Shown in pieces: positions 8,240 through 18,575 of a stretch of DNA of 64,000 nt; the first letter of the stretch is position 1, and each line of letters starts with the position of its first letter. The notes below the pieces were generated by a model. That model saw only the letters and a list, made by a program, of their open reading frames with translations, had not been told where the DNA came from and searched no databases. Location: positions 2,170,001 to 2,234,000 of the forward strand of contig NZ_CP107834.1 of NCBI RefSeq assembly GCF_036346595.1, given 5' to 3'. The stretch comes from Streptomyces sp. NBC_00525 (GTDB taxonomy: Bacteria > Actinomycetota > Actinomycetes > Streptomycetales > Streptomycetaceae). A program made the translations under genes and the position numbers.

Positions 8240-8707
8240 ATGAGCGAGCGCCTCAAGACCGGCGACACCGCCCCCGCCTTCACCCTCCCCGACGCCGACG
8301 GCAACGACGTCTCGCTCGCGGACCACAAGGGCCGCAAGGTCATCGTCTACTTCTACCCCGCCGCTCTTACCCCCGGCTGCACCAAGCAGGCGTGCGACTT
8401 CACGGACAACCTCGACCTGCTCGCCGAGGCCGGCTACGACGTCATCGGGGTCTCCCCGGACAAGCCGGAGAAGCTGGCGAAGTTCCGCGAGAAGGAGAAC
8501 CTCAAGGTCACGCTGGTGGGCGATCCCGCCAAGGAGACCCTTGAGGCGTACGGCGCGTACGGCGAGAAGAAGCTCTACGGCAAAACGGTGACGGGCGTCA
8601 TCCGGTCCACCGTCGTGGTCGACGAGGACGACAAGGTCGCCCACGCCTTCTACAACGTCAAGGCCACCGGCCATGTCGCGAAGATCATCAAGGACCTGAA
8701 GATCTGA
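8240..8707 (+). CDS. bcp: Thioredoxin-dependent thiol peroxidase (peroxiredoxin BCP type)
   Basis: A 155-residue AhpC/TSA-fold peroxiredoxin that reduces hydrogen peroxide and organic hydroperoxides in the cytoplasm. The peroxidatic cysteine is Cys47 in PAALTPGCTKQAC and the resolving cysteine is Cys52 five residues later, the arrangement of the atypical two-cysteine BCP/PrxQ group. FTLPDADG, VIGVSPDKPEKLAKF and the C-terminal helix are all present, so it looks complete. AGGAG lies 5 bases before ATG 8240. The gene is monocistronic. Confidence 0.95.
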   Translation: MSERLKTGDTAPAFTLPDADGNDVSLADHKGRKVIVYFYPAALTPGCTKQACDFTDNLDLLAEAGYDVIGVSPDKPEKLAKFREKENLKVTLVGDPAKETLEAYGAYGEKKLYGKTVTGVIRSTVVVDEDDKVAHAFYNVKATGHVAKIIKDLKI

Positions 8708-8887
8708 CGTCCGGGTATTCCGGGGGAATGCGGTGCCTCTTCCCGGCCCGCCCGGAACGAATCGTCCATTGAGCCGTATGGCCGAAATCGTGTGACGGAC
8801 ATCGCATTCCCTCGCCGAACCGGTTTGCGACCACCATGTCCGCGCAGAAGCCTTTCCTGAAACAGTCGCCAAGGAAAGGAACCGGCC

Positions 8888-10384
8888 ATGGCGGCCCCCG
8901 ACCCCCAGCAGGCGGCCGACCCGGAAGCGGTCAAACGCCATCCCGCGCTGTTCCGCGCCATCCGCAAGCGCCGGAACCCGAAGCTCCGGCGCACGGACAT
9001 CACGGTCACGGACGACCGGGCGGTGAAGCGCGCGGTCAAGGCGGCCTCGCTCGGCAACGCGATGGAGTGGTTCGACTTCGGCATCTACTCCTACCTGGCC
9101 GGCACCATCGGGCATGTGTTCTTCCCGTCGGGGAACGACACCACCCAACTGCTGTCCTCGTTCGCCACCTTCGCGGTCGCCTTCCTGGTCCGCCCGCTGG
9201 GCGGCATGTTCTTCGGGCCGATGGGCGACAAGATCGGCCGCAAGAAGGTCCTCGCCCTCACCATGATCCTGATGGCGACGGGCACCTTCGCGATCGGCCT
9301 CATCCCCTCGCACCAGACCATCGGCGTGTGGGCCGCGGTCCTGCTGATCTTCTTCCGCATGCTGCAGGGCTTCTCGACGGGCGGCGAGTACGGCGGTGCC
9401 TCGACGTTCATCGCGGAATACGCGCCCGACAAGCGGCGCGGCTTCTTCGGCAGCTTCCTGGAGTTCGGCACCCTCGCCGGTTACGTGGGCGCGGCCGGCC
9501 TGGTGACGCTGCTGTACGCGCTCCTGGACGACGCCCAGATGAACTCCTGGGGCTGGCGCGTCCCGTTCCTGGTGGCCGGCCCGCTCGGCCTCGTCGGCCT
9601 CTACCTGCGGCTGCGGCTGGACGAGACCCCGGCCTTCCAGAAGCTGGAGGGCGGCACGGCGCACGCCACGGAGGCGGCGGACAGCGTGGAGACCACGGCC
9701 AAGGGCGACCTCGCCAAGATCTTCCGGGACTACTGGCCGACGCTGATCCTGTGCATCTGCCTGGTCGGCGCGTACAACATCACCGACTACATGCTGCTGT
9801 CGTACATGCCGACGTACCTCTCGGACGAGCTGGGCTACAGCGAGACGCACGGTCTGCTGATCCTGCTCGGCGTGATGGTGTTCCTGATGCTGATCATCAA
9901 TCAGGTCGGCAAGCTCTCGGACCGCTTCGGCCGCAAGCCGCTGCTGATGGCCGGCATGCTGGGCTTCCTGATCTTCTCGCTGCCGTCGTTCCTGCTGATC
10001 CGTCAGGGCAGCATCCCGGCCATCATCATCGGCATGGCGCTGCTGGGCCTCTCCCTGGTCTGCATGCTCGGCACGATGTCCGCGGCGCTCCCGGCCCTGT
10101 TCCCCACCCATGTCCGCTACGGCTCCCTCTCGGTGGGCTACAACCTCTCCGCGTCGATCTTCGGCGGCACGACCCCGCTGGTGATCACGGCCCTGATCAG
10201 CGTCTCGGGCTCCAACCTGATGCCGGCGTACTACTCGATGGCGGCGGCCCTGGTCGGCGTGATCGCGGTCGCCTGCATGAAGGAAACCGCCAACAAACCC
10301 CTGGCAGGCTCCCCACCGTCGGTGGAGACCACGGAAGAAGCAGAGGAACTGGTCGCCGCCCAAACCCCGGACCCCAAGTTCTGA
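8888..10384 (+). CDS. MHS-family MFS transporter (proline/betaine or dicarboxylate symporter type)
   Basis: A 498-residue, 12-helix major facilitator. A 45-residue polar head is followed by the metabolite:H+ symporter signature region (SLGNAMEWFDFGIYSYLAGT), the loop motif GPMGDKIGRKKVL after helix 2, RMLQGFSTGGEYGG in helix 4-5, and a second DRFGRKPLL loop. This resembles ProP and ShiA/KgtP relatives, which import osmolytes or organic acids with protons. The substrate cannot be decided. The gene has its own promoter region (180 bp after bcp) and is followed by tRNA-Leu. Confidence 0.88.
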   Translation: MAAPDPQQAADPEAVKRHPALFRAIRKRRNPKLRRTDITVTDDRAVKRAVKAASLGNAMEWFDFGIYSYLAGTIGHVFFPSGNDTTQLLSSFATFAVAFLVRPLGGMFFGPMGDKIGRKKVLALTMILMATGTFAIGLIPSHQTIGVWAAVLLIFFRMLQGFSTGGEYGGASTFIAEYAPDKRRGFFGSFLEFGTLAGYVGAAGLVTLLYALLDDAQMNSWGWRVPFLVAGPLGLVGLYLRLRLDETPAFQKLEGGTAHATEAADSVETTAKGDLAKIFRDYWPTLILCICLVGAYNITDYMLLSYMPTYLSDELGYSETHGLLILLGVMVFLMLIINQVGKLSDRFGRKPLLMAGMLGFLIFSLPSFLLIRQGSIPAIIIGMALLGLSLVCMLGTMSAALPALFPTHVRYGSLSVGYNLSASIFGGTTPLVITALISVSGSNLMPAYYSMAAALVGVIAVACMKETANKPLAGSPPSVETTEEAEELVAAQTPDPKF

Positions 10385-10434
10385 CCCGGCCGCTGGGGTG
10401 AGGGCGCCCGCCCCGGTAGCATGTCTGACTGCCG

Positions 10435-10518
10435 GCGGCGGTGGTGCAATGGCGACACAGCAGACTTAGGATCTGTGGCCCGTGAAACGGCTTGAGGGTT
10501 CGAATCCCTTCCGCCGCA
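10435..10518 (+). tRNA. tRNA-Leu (anticodon UAG)
   Basis: Acceptor arms GCGGCGG and CCGCCGC pair perfectly and leave discriminator A at 10518. The anticodon stem-loop reads GCAGA-CUUAGGA-UCUGU with anticodon UAG (reads CUA). A long variable arm (CCCGTGAAACGG) and the T-arm GAGGGTTCGAATCCCTT complete a class II tRNA. CCA is not encoded. It lies between the MHS transporter and the convergent rdgB. Confidence 0.93.
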
Positions 10519-10523
10519 CTGAA

Positions 10524-10559
10524 ACGGCCTGGACTTCGAAGATTCGAAGTCCAGGCCGT
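10524..10559. terminator. Bidirectional terminator between tRNA-Leu and rdgB
   Basis: ACGGCCTGGACTTCGAA and its exact reverse complement are separated by only GA, a 17-bp perfect inverted repeat. In RNA the tip must open to form a 4-6-base loop. It serves the plus-strand tRNA and the minus-strand rdgB transcript. Confidence 0.85.
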
Positions 10560-10576
10560 CCGTGCGTTCGGGCCCC

Positions 10577-11179
10577 TCACCCCACCAGCTCCCGCACCAC
10601 CGGGACCAGGGCGCGGAATGCCTTGCCTCGGTGGCTGATCGCGTTCTTCTCGTCCGGGGTCAGTTCCGCGCAGGTCCGGGTTTCGCCGGAGGGTTCGAGG
10701 ATCGGGTCGTAGCCGAAGCCGTGGGTGCCGGCCGGGGTGTGGCGGAGGGTGCCGGTGAGGCGGCCCTCGACCACACGTTCCGTGCCGTCCGGGAGGGCGA
10801 GCGCGGCCGCGCAGGCGAAGTGGGCGGCACGGTGCGGGGCGTCGATGTCCGCGAGCTGGGCCAGGAGCAGGTCCAGGTTGGCGCGGTCGTCGCCGTGGCG
10901 GCCGGACCAGCGGGCCGAGAAGATGCCGGGGGCGCCGCCGAGGACGTCCACGCAGAGGCCGGAGTCGTCCGCGATGGCCGGGTGGCCGGTGGCCCGCGCG
11001 AGGGCGTGGGCCTTGAGCAGGGCGTTCTCGGCGAAGGTGACGCCGGTCTCCTTGACGTCCGGGATCTCCGGATACGCGTCGGCGCCGACCAGTTCGTGGG
11101 TGAGGCCGGCGGCGGCGAGGATCGCGTGGAGTTCGGTGATCTTCCCGGCGTTCCGGGTGGCGAGGATGAGACGGGTCAT
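10577..11179 (-). CDS. rdgB: Non-canonical purine NTP pyrophosphatase (RdgB/HAM1)
   Basis: A 200-residue housecleaning enzyme that hydrolyses ITP, dITP and XTP to monophosphates and pyrophosphate, preventing their use in nucleic acids. The family start is clear (LILATRNAGKITEL, the nucleotide-binding T/S-x-N-x-K motif), followed by FAENALLKA, DDSGLCVDVLGGAPG, SARWSG and GFGYDPI near the C-terminus. ATG 11179 is chosen from this conserved start. It is last in the run rph - lipoprotein - rdgB; rph-rdgB linkage is a common bacterial arrangement. Confidence 0.95.
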   Translation of the reverse strand: MTRLILATRNAGKITELHAILAAAGLTHELVGADAYPEIPDVKETGVTFAENALLKAHALARATGHPAIADDSGLCVDVLGGAPGIFSARWSGRHGDDRANLDLLLAQLADIDAPHRAAHFACAAALALPDGTERVVEGRLTGTLRHTPAGTHGFGYDPILEPSGETRTCAELTPDEKNAISHRGKAFRALVPVVRELVG

Positions 11180-11211
11180 GCGTCCAGTATCGCCTCGTCC
11201 ACCCGGCCGGA

Positions 11212-11604
11212 TCACGGGCTGCAGACCTTGGCGATCTCGCCGGCCGCGTCGGTGACCGGGGTGATGTCCGGGGTGGCGTCGCCCTTCTCGATGGCGTCGC
11301 GGACGTTGGTGACGCCGGCGCGGAGGTCGTCCACGGCCTTGCCGAGGTCGGCGTTGTCCGTGGTGTCGCTGAGGTCGCCCAGTTCCTTCTGGATGTCGTC
11401 GAGGGCCTCGGACGCCTGAGTGGGGTCGCTGGAGGCGTCGGACACCGCCTGCTGAAGGTTGTCGACGCTGGTGGCGATGGCGTCGGCGGTGCGGACGCAG
11501 TCGAGCGTCTTGTCGAGGGCGCCGCAGCCCGCCACCGCGGTGACGGTGACAAGCGCGGCCGTGACGGCCAGGGCGATGCGTGCGTGACGGTGGCGCGAGG
11601 CCAT
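11212..11604 (-). CDS. Small secreted lipoprotein between rph and rdgB
   Basis: A 130-residue protein with a signal peptide ending in a lipobox TAVAGC (Cys27), so it should be lipid-anchored outside the membrane. The mature part is helical and acidic (SVDNLQQAVSD, SEALDDIQKELGDL, DLGKAVDDLRAG) with two further cysteines (Cys36 and Cys128) that could form a disulfide. It resembles the small four-helix lipoproteins often found in streptomycetes; no function is recognised. It is 111 bp downstream of rph and 32 bp before rdgB. Confidence 0.75.
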   Translation of the reverse strand: MASRHRHARIALAVTAALVTVTAVAGCGALDKTLDCVRTADAIATSVDNLQQAVSDASSDPTQASEALDDIQKELGDLSDTTDNADLGKAVDDLRAGVTNVRDAIEKGDATPDITPVTDAAGEIAKVCSP

Positions 11605-11715
11605 GGTGTGGTCCCTCCCCGATGAGCGGATACGCGGACGGGCGCCCGGTTCGACCCGTGCGCCCGTATGCGTATCGACGCCGCCGGGGGCTTCTTGGTT
11701 GCCTCTTTACCCGTG

Positions 11716-12453
<738 letters not shown>

Positions 12454-12512
12454 GCGGCCGAGCCTATCGGTTGCGCGGGGCGGCGATTTCCGCCGCGGGC
12501 GGGTACGCCGAG

Positions 12513-12551
12513 GGCCCCGGCCCTCCGGGGTGAATTCCCGGGGCCGGGGCC
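12513..12551 (-). terminator. Terminator downstream of nagF
   Basis: An 11-bp GC stem (GGCCCCGGCCC / GGGCCGGGGCC) with an inner CGGG/CCCG mini-stem. It lies 60 bp after the nagF stop and before rph on the same strand. No clear T-run is present, as is usual in this GC range. Confidence 0.65.
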
Positions 12552-12609
12552 TTCGGTTATCGGCAGGTGGGGCGCCGACAGGCGTTCAGGGGTGTAAAAC
12601 CGGTCGGTC

Positions 12610-12843
12610 TTACATCATGTCTTCGATGTCGGCGGCGATCGGGTCCGCGTCCGTGCCGATCACGACCTGGATCGCGGTGCCCATCTTGACGACGCCGTGG
12701 GCACCGGCGGCCTTGAGCGCGGCCTCGTCGACCTTGCTCGGGTCGACGACCTCGGTGCGCAGGCGCGTGATGCAGCCCTCGACCTCCTCGATGTTCTCGA
12801 TTCCGCCGAGCCCGGCGACGATCTTCTCAGCCTTGCTGGCCAT
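12610..12843 (-). CDS. nagF: PTS enzyme IIB, N-acetylglucosamine-specific
   Basis: A 77-residue stand-alone EIIB domain of the glucose/GlcNAc superfamily. The phosphorylated cysteine is Cys24 in EEVEGCITRLRTEV, followed by the usual VVDP..VDEAALKAAGAHGVV and IGTDADPIA. It accepts phosphate from EIIA(Crr) and passes it to GlcNAc during entry through the EIIC partners NagE1/NagE2, which are encoded just across the divergent intergenic region. Splitting IIB from IIC is the known streptomycete arrangement. A dre site at 13009-13024 lies in the shared promoter region. Confidence 0.92.
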   Translation of the reverse strand: MASKAEKIVAGLGGIENIEEVEGCITRLRTEVVDPSKVDEAALKAAGAHGVVKMGTAIQVVIGTDADPIAADIEDMM

Positions 12844-13008
12844 GGCCTTCTCCCTGGTTCTTCACGTACGTGCGACGGCCCACCCTGGGTCCGTTTCGTC
12901 ACGGTAACGCACGGTTGGCCCAACTTCACGGGCGAGTACCCCGTCCATCACCAATGATGACGATCACCGGCACCCTGTCCCGACGGGCAGGCACCGCACC
13001 GTACCCCA

Positions 13009-13024
13009 ACTGGTCTACACCAGT
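13009..13024. promoter_or_regulatory. DasR-type operator (dre) between nagF and nagE1
   Basis: ACTGGTCTACACCAGT matches the DasR consensus (A-C/G-TGGTCTAGACCA-C/G-T) with perfect 6-bp arms. It ends 42 bp before the nagE1 start and is 166 bp from nagF. DasR is the GntR-family GlcNAc-responsive repressor, released by glucosamine-6-phosphate and GlcNAc-6-phosphate. Confidence 0.88.
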
Positions 13025-13066
13025 CTGCAACGACCGCCAAATACGCCGTGTTCCGGGAGGATGCCG

Positions 13067-14377
13067 ATGAGCTCGAGCAGCGAAGCCGTCCCGCAGAAGA
13101 ACGTGTGGAACGGACTGTTCCAGGGCCTTCAGAAGATGGGCCGCAGCCTCCAACTGCCGATCGCCGTGCTGCCCGCGGCCGGCATCCTCAACCGGCTGGG
13201 CCAGCCGGACGTCTTCGGCGACGACGGCCTGGGCTGGAACAACGTCGCCAAGGTGTTCGCGGCCGCGGGCGGCGCCCTGCTGGACTCCGGCATCGGCCTG
13301 CCGCTGCTGTTCTGCGTCGGGGTCGCGATCGGCATGGCCCGGAAGGCGGACGGCTCGACCGCGCTCGCCGCCGTGACCGGCTTCCTCGTCTACTACGCGG
13401 TACTGCATGCGTTCCCGGTGGACTGCGACAAGGGCCAGACATTCGTCTCGGGCGGCATCTGGTTCGGCTCGTGCGTCGCGGGGGACGCGACCGTCACACC
13501 GGCCGCGTACCAGAACCCCGGCGTCTTCGGCGGCATCGTGATGGGTCTGATGGCGGCCTGGTTCTGGCAGCGGTTCCACCGCGTCAAGCTGGTGGACTGG
13601 CTCGGCTTCTTCAACGGCCGCCGGCTCGTCCCGATCATCATGGCCTTCGTCGGCCTGCTCTTCGCGGCGCTGTGCGCCTGGGTGTGGCAGCCGATCGGCG
13701 ACGGCCTGACGAGCTTCTCGAAGTGGCTGGTGGACCTGAACTGGCTGGGCTCCGGCATCTTCGGCGTCGCGAACCGCGCGCTGCTGGTCATCGGCATGCA
13801 CCAGTTCCTGAACACCTTCGTCTGGTTCCAGTTCGGCGACTTCGAGAAGCCGGACGGCACGATGGTGCACGGTGACATCAACCGCTTCCTGGCGGGCGAC
13901 CCCACGGCCGGCCAGTTCACCTCGGGCTTCTTCCCGATCATGATGTTCGCCCTGCCGGCGGCGGCCCTCGCCATCTACCACTGCGCCAAGCCGCACCGGC
14001 GCAAGGCGGTGGCGGGTCTGATGATCTCGGTCGGCCTGACCTCGTTCGTCACGGGCATCACCGAACCGATCGAGTACTCGTTCCTCTTCGTCGCTCCCCT
14101 CCTCTACGCGATCCACGCGGTGCTCACCGGTGTGTCGATGGCGGTGACGTGGGCACTGGGGGTGAAGGACGGCTTCAGCTTCTCGGCCGGCCTGATCGAC
14201 TACGTCATCAACTGGAGCCTGGCGACGAAACCCTGGCTGATCATCCCCATCGGGCTGGCGTTCGCCGTCGTGTATTACGTCATCTTCAGGTTCGCGATCA
14301 CCAAGTTCAATCTCCAGACGCCGGGCCGCGAGCCCGACGAACTGGAGGACGAGATCGAGAAGAACCTGACCAAGTAG
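13067..14377 (+). CDS. nagE1: PTS enzyme IIC, N-acetylglucosamine-specific (paralogue 1)
   Basis: A 436-residue membrane transport unit of the glucose/GlcNAc PTS superfamily. Its N-terminus GLFQGLQKMGRSLQLPIAVL is the family start, and later motifs include IGMARKADGSTALAA, FHRVKLVDWLGFFNGRRLVP, GMHQFLNTFVWFQ, GFFPIMMFALPAAA and the GITEPIEYSF signature. About ten hydrophobic helices are present. ATG 13067 is preferred over ATG 13061 because GGGAGG (13055-13060) abuts the latter but sits 6 bases before the former. The protein is close to NagE2 along its whole length, indicating tandem duplication. It is followed by a terminator, so it is transcribed separately from nagE2. Confidence 0.92.
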   Translation: MSSSSEAVPQKNVWNGLFQGLQKMGRSLQLPIAVLPAAGILNRLGQPDVFGDDGLGWNNVAKVFAAAGGALLDSGIGLPLLFCVGVAIGMARKADGSTALAAVTGFLVYYAVLHAFPVDCDKGQTFVSGGIWFGSCVAGDATVTPAAYQNPGVFGGIVMGLMAAWFWQRFHRVKLVDWLGFFNGRRLVPIIMAFVGLLFAALCAWVWQPIGDGLTSFSKWLVDLNWLGSGIFGVANRALLVIGMHQFLNTFVWFQFGDFEKPDGTMVHGDINRFLAGDPTAGQFTSGFFPIMMFALPAAALAIYHCAKPHRRKAVAGLMISVGLTSFVTGITEPIEYSFLFVAPLLYAIHAVLTGVSMAVTWALGVKDGFSFSAGLIDYVINWSLATKPWLIIPIGLAFAVVYYVIFRFAITKFNLQTPGREPDELEDEIEKNLTK

Positions 14378-14414
14378 CGGCATTATGCAAGGTCACTGAC
14401 CTTGTCGACGCAGG

Positions 14415-14441
14415 CCCCCGGACCCTTTGGTCCGGGGGTTT
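14415..14441 (+). terminator. Terminator after nagE1
   Basis: A 10-bp stem CCCCCGGACC / GGTCCGGGGG with a 4-base loop, followed by TTT. It separates nagE1 from nagE2. Confidence 0.8.
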
Positions 14442-14525
14442 CCCGCATGTCACGGTACGTATGCGTCAGCTGCTGAGAAGTAGTCGGAAATTGCAGGTTC
14501 CTTATCTATCCCTCACCGTGCTACA

Positions 14526-14541
14526 ACTGGTCTACACCACT
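14526..14541. promoter_or_regulatory. dre operator 1 upstream of nagE2
   Basis: ACTGGTCTACACCACT, one arm mismatch from a perfect palindrome, matches the DasR consensus. It lies 104 bp before the nagE2 start and one base from a second copy. Confidence 0.85.
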
Positions 14542-14542
14542 C

Positions 14543-14558
14543 AGTGGTCCAGACCACG
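14543..14558. promoter_or_regulatory. dre operator 2 upstream of nagE2
   Basis: AGTGGTCCAGACCACG matches the DasR consensus with GTGGTC/GACCAC arms. It is in tandem with the site at 14526-14541 (centres 17 bp apart), so two DasR dimers could sit side by side. Confidence 0.82.
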
Positions 14559-14644
14559 CGATGCCTCGCGCGCCGCGTTTCTCGAGTCGTCGCCCACCAA
14601 AAACCCCCTGTCCCCGGCGGCGCCTTGCTTACTGGAGGAAGTTG

Positions 14645-15892
14645 ATGAGTACGGCCACCGCTACGGCGGCCCCCGCGAAGAAGCGGGGCTCCGGCCTGTT
14701 CCAGGGCCTGCAAAAGGTGGGGCGCAGCCTGCAGCTGCCGATCGCGGTGCTGCCGGCAGCAGGCATTCTGCTCCGTCTCGGCCAGCCCGACGTCTTCGGT
14801 GACGACGGGCTGGGCTGGCACAAGGTCGCCTCCGTGTTCGCCACCGCGGGCGACGCGGTCTTCGGCAACCTGCCGCTGCTCTTCTGCATCGGTGTCGCCA
14901 TCGGTTTCGCCAAGAAGTCGGACGGCTCGACCGCCCTCGCGGCGCTGGTCGGCTTCCTGGTGTACAGCAATGTGCTCAAGGCCTTCCCGGTCACCGAAGC
15001 GGTGATCCAGAAGGGCGAGGACACGGCCGCCACGTACAACAACCCGGGCGTCCTCGGCGGCATCCTGATGGGTCTCGTCGCCGCGATCCTGTGGCAGAAG
15101 TTCCACCGCACCAAGCTGGTGGACTGGCTCGGCTTCTTCAACGGCCGCCGCCTCGTCCCGATCATCATGGCCTTCGTCGGCGTGGTCTTCGGCGTCTTCT
15201 TCGGCCTGGTCTGGGAGCCGATCGGTGACGGCATATCCAACTTCGGCGAGTGGATGACCGGTCTCGGCTCCTTCGGCGCCGGCCTCTTCGGTCTGATCAA
15301 CCGCGCGCTGATCCCCGTCGGCATGCACCAGTTCGTCAACACCGTCTCCTGGTTCCAGCTGGGCGACTTCACGAACGCCGCCGGCGAGGTCGTGCACGGT
15401 GACCTGAACCGCTTCTTCGCCCACGACCCGACCGCCGGTCAGTTCATGTCGGGCTTCTTCCCGATCATGATGTTCGGCCTCCCGGCCGCCGCGCTCGCCA
15501 TCGCGCACACCGCTCGCCCCGAGCGCCGCAAGGCCGTCATGGGCATGATGGTCTCCCTGGCCCTGACCTCGTTCGTCACCGGTGTGACCGAGCCGATCGA
15601 GTTCTCGTTCATGTTCATCGCGCCGCTGCTGTACGCGATCCACGCGGTGCTCACCGCCATCTCGATGGCCGTCACCTGGGCCCTGGGTGTCCACGCCGGA
15701 TTCACCTTCTCGGCCGGGTTCATCGACTACTTCCTGAACTGGAACCTGGCGACCAAGCCGTGGCTGATCATCCCGATCGGCCTGGTCTTCGCGGCGGTCT
15801 ACTACGTGGTCTTCCGCTTCGCGATCACCAAGTTCAACCTCACCACCCCGGGCCGCGAGCCCGAGGAAGAGGTCGAGGACCTGACCAAGTAG
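14645..15892 (+). CDS. nagE2: PTS enzyme IIC, N-acetylglucosamine-specific (paralogue 2)
   Basis: A 415-residue IIC permease with the same motif order as NagE1 (GLFQGLQKVGRSLQLPIAVL, IGFAKKSDGSTALAAL, FHRTKLVDWLGFFNGRR, GMHQFVNTVSWFQ, GVTEPIEFSF). ATG 14645 is set by GGAGG seven bases upstream and by the shared start region. From published work on S. coelicolor, NagE2 is the main GlcNAc importer; here it has the stronger operator arrangement (two dre sites) and its own promoter and terminator, which fits that role. It lacks its own IIB domain and must use NagF. Confidence 0.93.
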   Translation: MSTATATAAPAKKRGSGLFQGLQKVGRSLQLPIAVLPAAGILLRLGQPDVFGDDGLGWHKVASVFATAGDAVFGNLPLLFCIGVAIGFAKKSDGSTALAALVGFLVYSNVLKAFPVTEAVIQKGEDTAATYNNPGVLGGILMGLVAAILWQKFHRTKLVDWLGFFNGRRLVPIIMAFVGVVFGVFFGLVWEPIGDGISNFGEWMTGLGSFGAGLFGLINRALIPVGMHQFVNTVSWFQLGDFTNAAGEVVHGDLNRFFAHDPTAGQFMSGFFPIMMFGLPAAALAIAHTARPERRKAVMGMMVSLALTSFVTGVTEPIEFSFMFIAPLLYAIHAVLTAISMAVTWALGVHAGFTFSAGFIDYFLNWNLATKPWLIIPIGLVFAAVYYVVFRFAITKFNLTTPGREPEEEVEDLTK

Positions 15893-15909
15893 TCCGGTCC
15901 CCGCAGACC

Positions 15910-15945
15910 GAAGCCCTCACCTTCCCGGCGGAAGGTGAGGGCTTC
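15910..15945 (+). terminator. Strong terminator after nagE2
   Basis: A perfect 16-bp stem GAAGCCCTCACCTTCC / GGAAGGTGAGGGCTTC with a 4-base loop, 18 bp after the nagE2 stop. It also faces the convergent MBL-fold gene and may act on both strands. Confidence 0.88.
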
Positions 15946-15981
15946 GTCGTACCCGCGCCCGTACGCGTACGGGCGCGCCGC

Positions 15982-16734
15982 TCAGAGTTCGTACACCGCG
16001 CCTGGTGCCGCGAGTTCCGTGGGGCCGGTGAAGACCGCGCGGGCGTCGGTGAGGTTCTGCCCGGCGTCCGTCCACGGCGGGATGTGCGTCAGCACCAGGC
16101 GCCCGGCGCGCGCCCGCTCCGCCAGCTCGCCCGCTTCCCGGCCGTTGAGGTGGAGGTCCGGGATGTCCTCCTTGCCGTGCACGAACGACGCCTCGCACAG
16201 GAGGAGGTCCGTGTCCTCGGCCAGCTCGTCCAGGGCCTCGCAGGTGCCGGTGTCCCCGGAGTACGTGAGCGAGGCACCGTCGTGCTCGATGCGGATGCCG
16301 AAGGTGTCGACGGGGTGGCGGAGCTTCTCCGTACGCACCGAGAAGGGGCCGATGTCGAACCAGCCGGGCTTCAGCGTCCGGAAGTCGAAGACCTCGCTCA
16401 TCGCGTGCTCGGACGGGGTGTCCGCGTGCGCCGTGGTGAGCCGCCGCTCCGTGCCCTCGGGTCCGTAGACCGGGATACGGGCGGGGCGCTCGCCGCCGTG
16501 CGGGTAGTAGCGGACGACGAAGTACGCGCACATGTCGATGCAGTGGTCGGCGTGCAGGTGGCTGAGGAAGATGGCGTCGAGGTCGTAGAGACCTACATGG
16601 CGCTGCAGCTCGCCGAGGGCACCGTTGCCCATGTCGAGGAGCAGCCGGAAGCCGTCGGCCTCTACGAGGTAGCTCGAGCATGCCGAACCCGCGGAGGGGA
16701 ACGAGCCGGAGCAGCCGACGACGGTGAGCTTCAT
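15982..16734 (-). CDS. Metallo-beta-lactamase-fold hydrolase (RNase Z-like)
   Basis: A 250-residue protein starting MKLTVVGCSGSFPSAG. The metal motif LSHLHADHCID gives the His-x-His-x-Asp-His set, later ligands appear in YSGDTGTCEAL and LTHIPPW, and the overall pattern is that of the ElaC/PhnP-like branch of the superfamily rather than a true beta-lactamase. The substrate is unknown; nucleic acid or cyclic phosphodiesters are usual for this branch. It sits downstream of cysM on the same strand, but a stem-loop at 16917-16953 and a gap of 239 bp argue against tight co-expression. Confidence 0.85.
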   Translation of the reverse strand: MKLTVVGCSGSFPSAGSACSSYLVEADGFRLLLDMGNGALGELQRHVGLYDLDAIFLSHLHADHCIDMCAYFVVRYYPHGGERPARIPVYGPEGTERRLTTAHADTPSEHAMSEVFDFRTLKPGWFDIGPFSVRTEKLRHPVDTFGIRIEHDGASLTYSGDTGTCEALDELAEDTDLLLCEASFVHGKEDIPDLHLNGREAGELAERARAGRLVLTHIPPWTDAGQNLTDARAVFTGPTELAAPGAVYEL

Positions 16735-16916
16735 GGAGCGTGAACCTCCGAGACGTGGGAACGGGGAGGGTTCGTGCGGTTCTCGCGGTGCGGTTCGTTG
16801 AGCGTAAGGCGCGAAAGTGCGGGTCGCTCCTCCGAGGCGGGTCGTTGTGGGGGAACTCACCTGTGCTGTCACCGGTTCGGGTGGCGAAAGCGGGGCGGCG
16901 CCCCTGGGATACGACG

Positions 16917-16953
16917 ACGCCGGGGCCGAACCTCAACGGTCCGGCCCCGGCGT
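16917..16953 (-). terminator. Terminator after cysM
   Basis: A 12-bp stem ACGCCGGGGCCG / CGGCCCCGGCGT with a 13-base loop, 21 bp downstream of the cysM stop on the minus strand. No T-run is seen. Confidence 0.65.
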
Positions 16954-16973
16954 GGGGTGCGCCGCGCGGGCGG

Positions 16974-18456
<1,483 letters not shown>

Positions 18457-18575
18457 GCGGTCATCGTATCGATTCCCGGTCGGGGATTCGGAGTGTGATC
18501 TCACCTTGTGGATACTGAGCGTTCGAGGGGCGGACAGCGCTGGTCACAGGGGGTGTCCGCCCCTCGCGGGAGGGC

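Noticed and set aside
8147..10363. A 738-codon minus-strand frame opposite bcp and the MHS transporter
   Set aside because: The translation is Gln/His/Arg-rich nonsense typical of the third-position GC shadow, and it crosses two well-supported genes.
12926..15694. Long minus-strand frames opposite nagE1 and nagE2
   Set aside because: Both are shadows of the PTS permeases; their similarity to each other only mirrors the duplication of the real genes.
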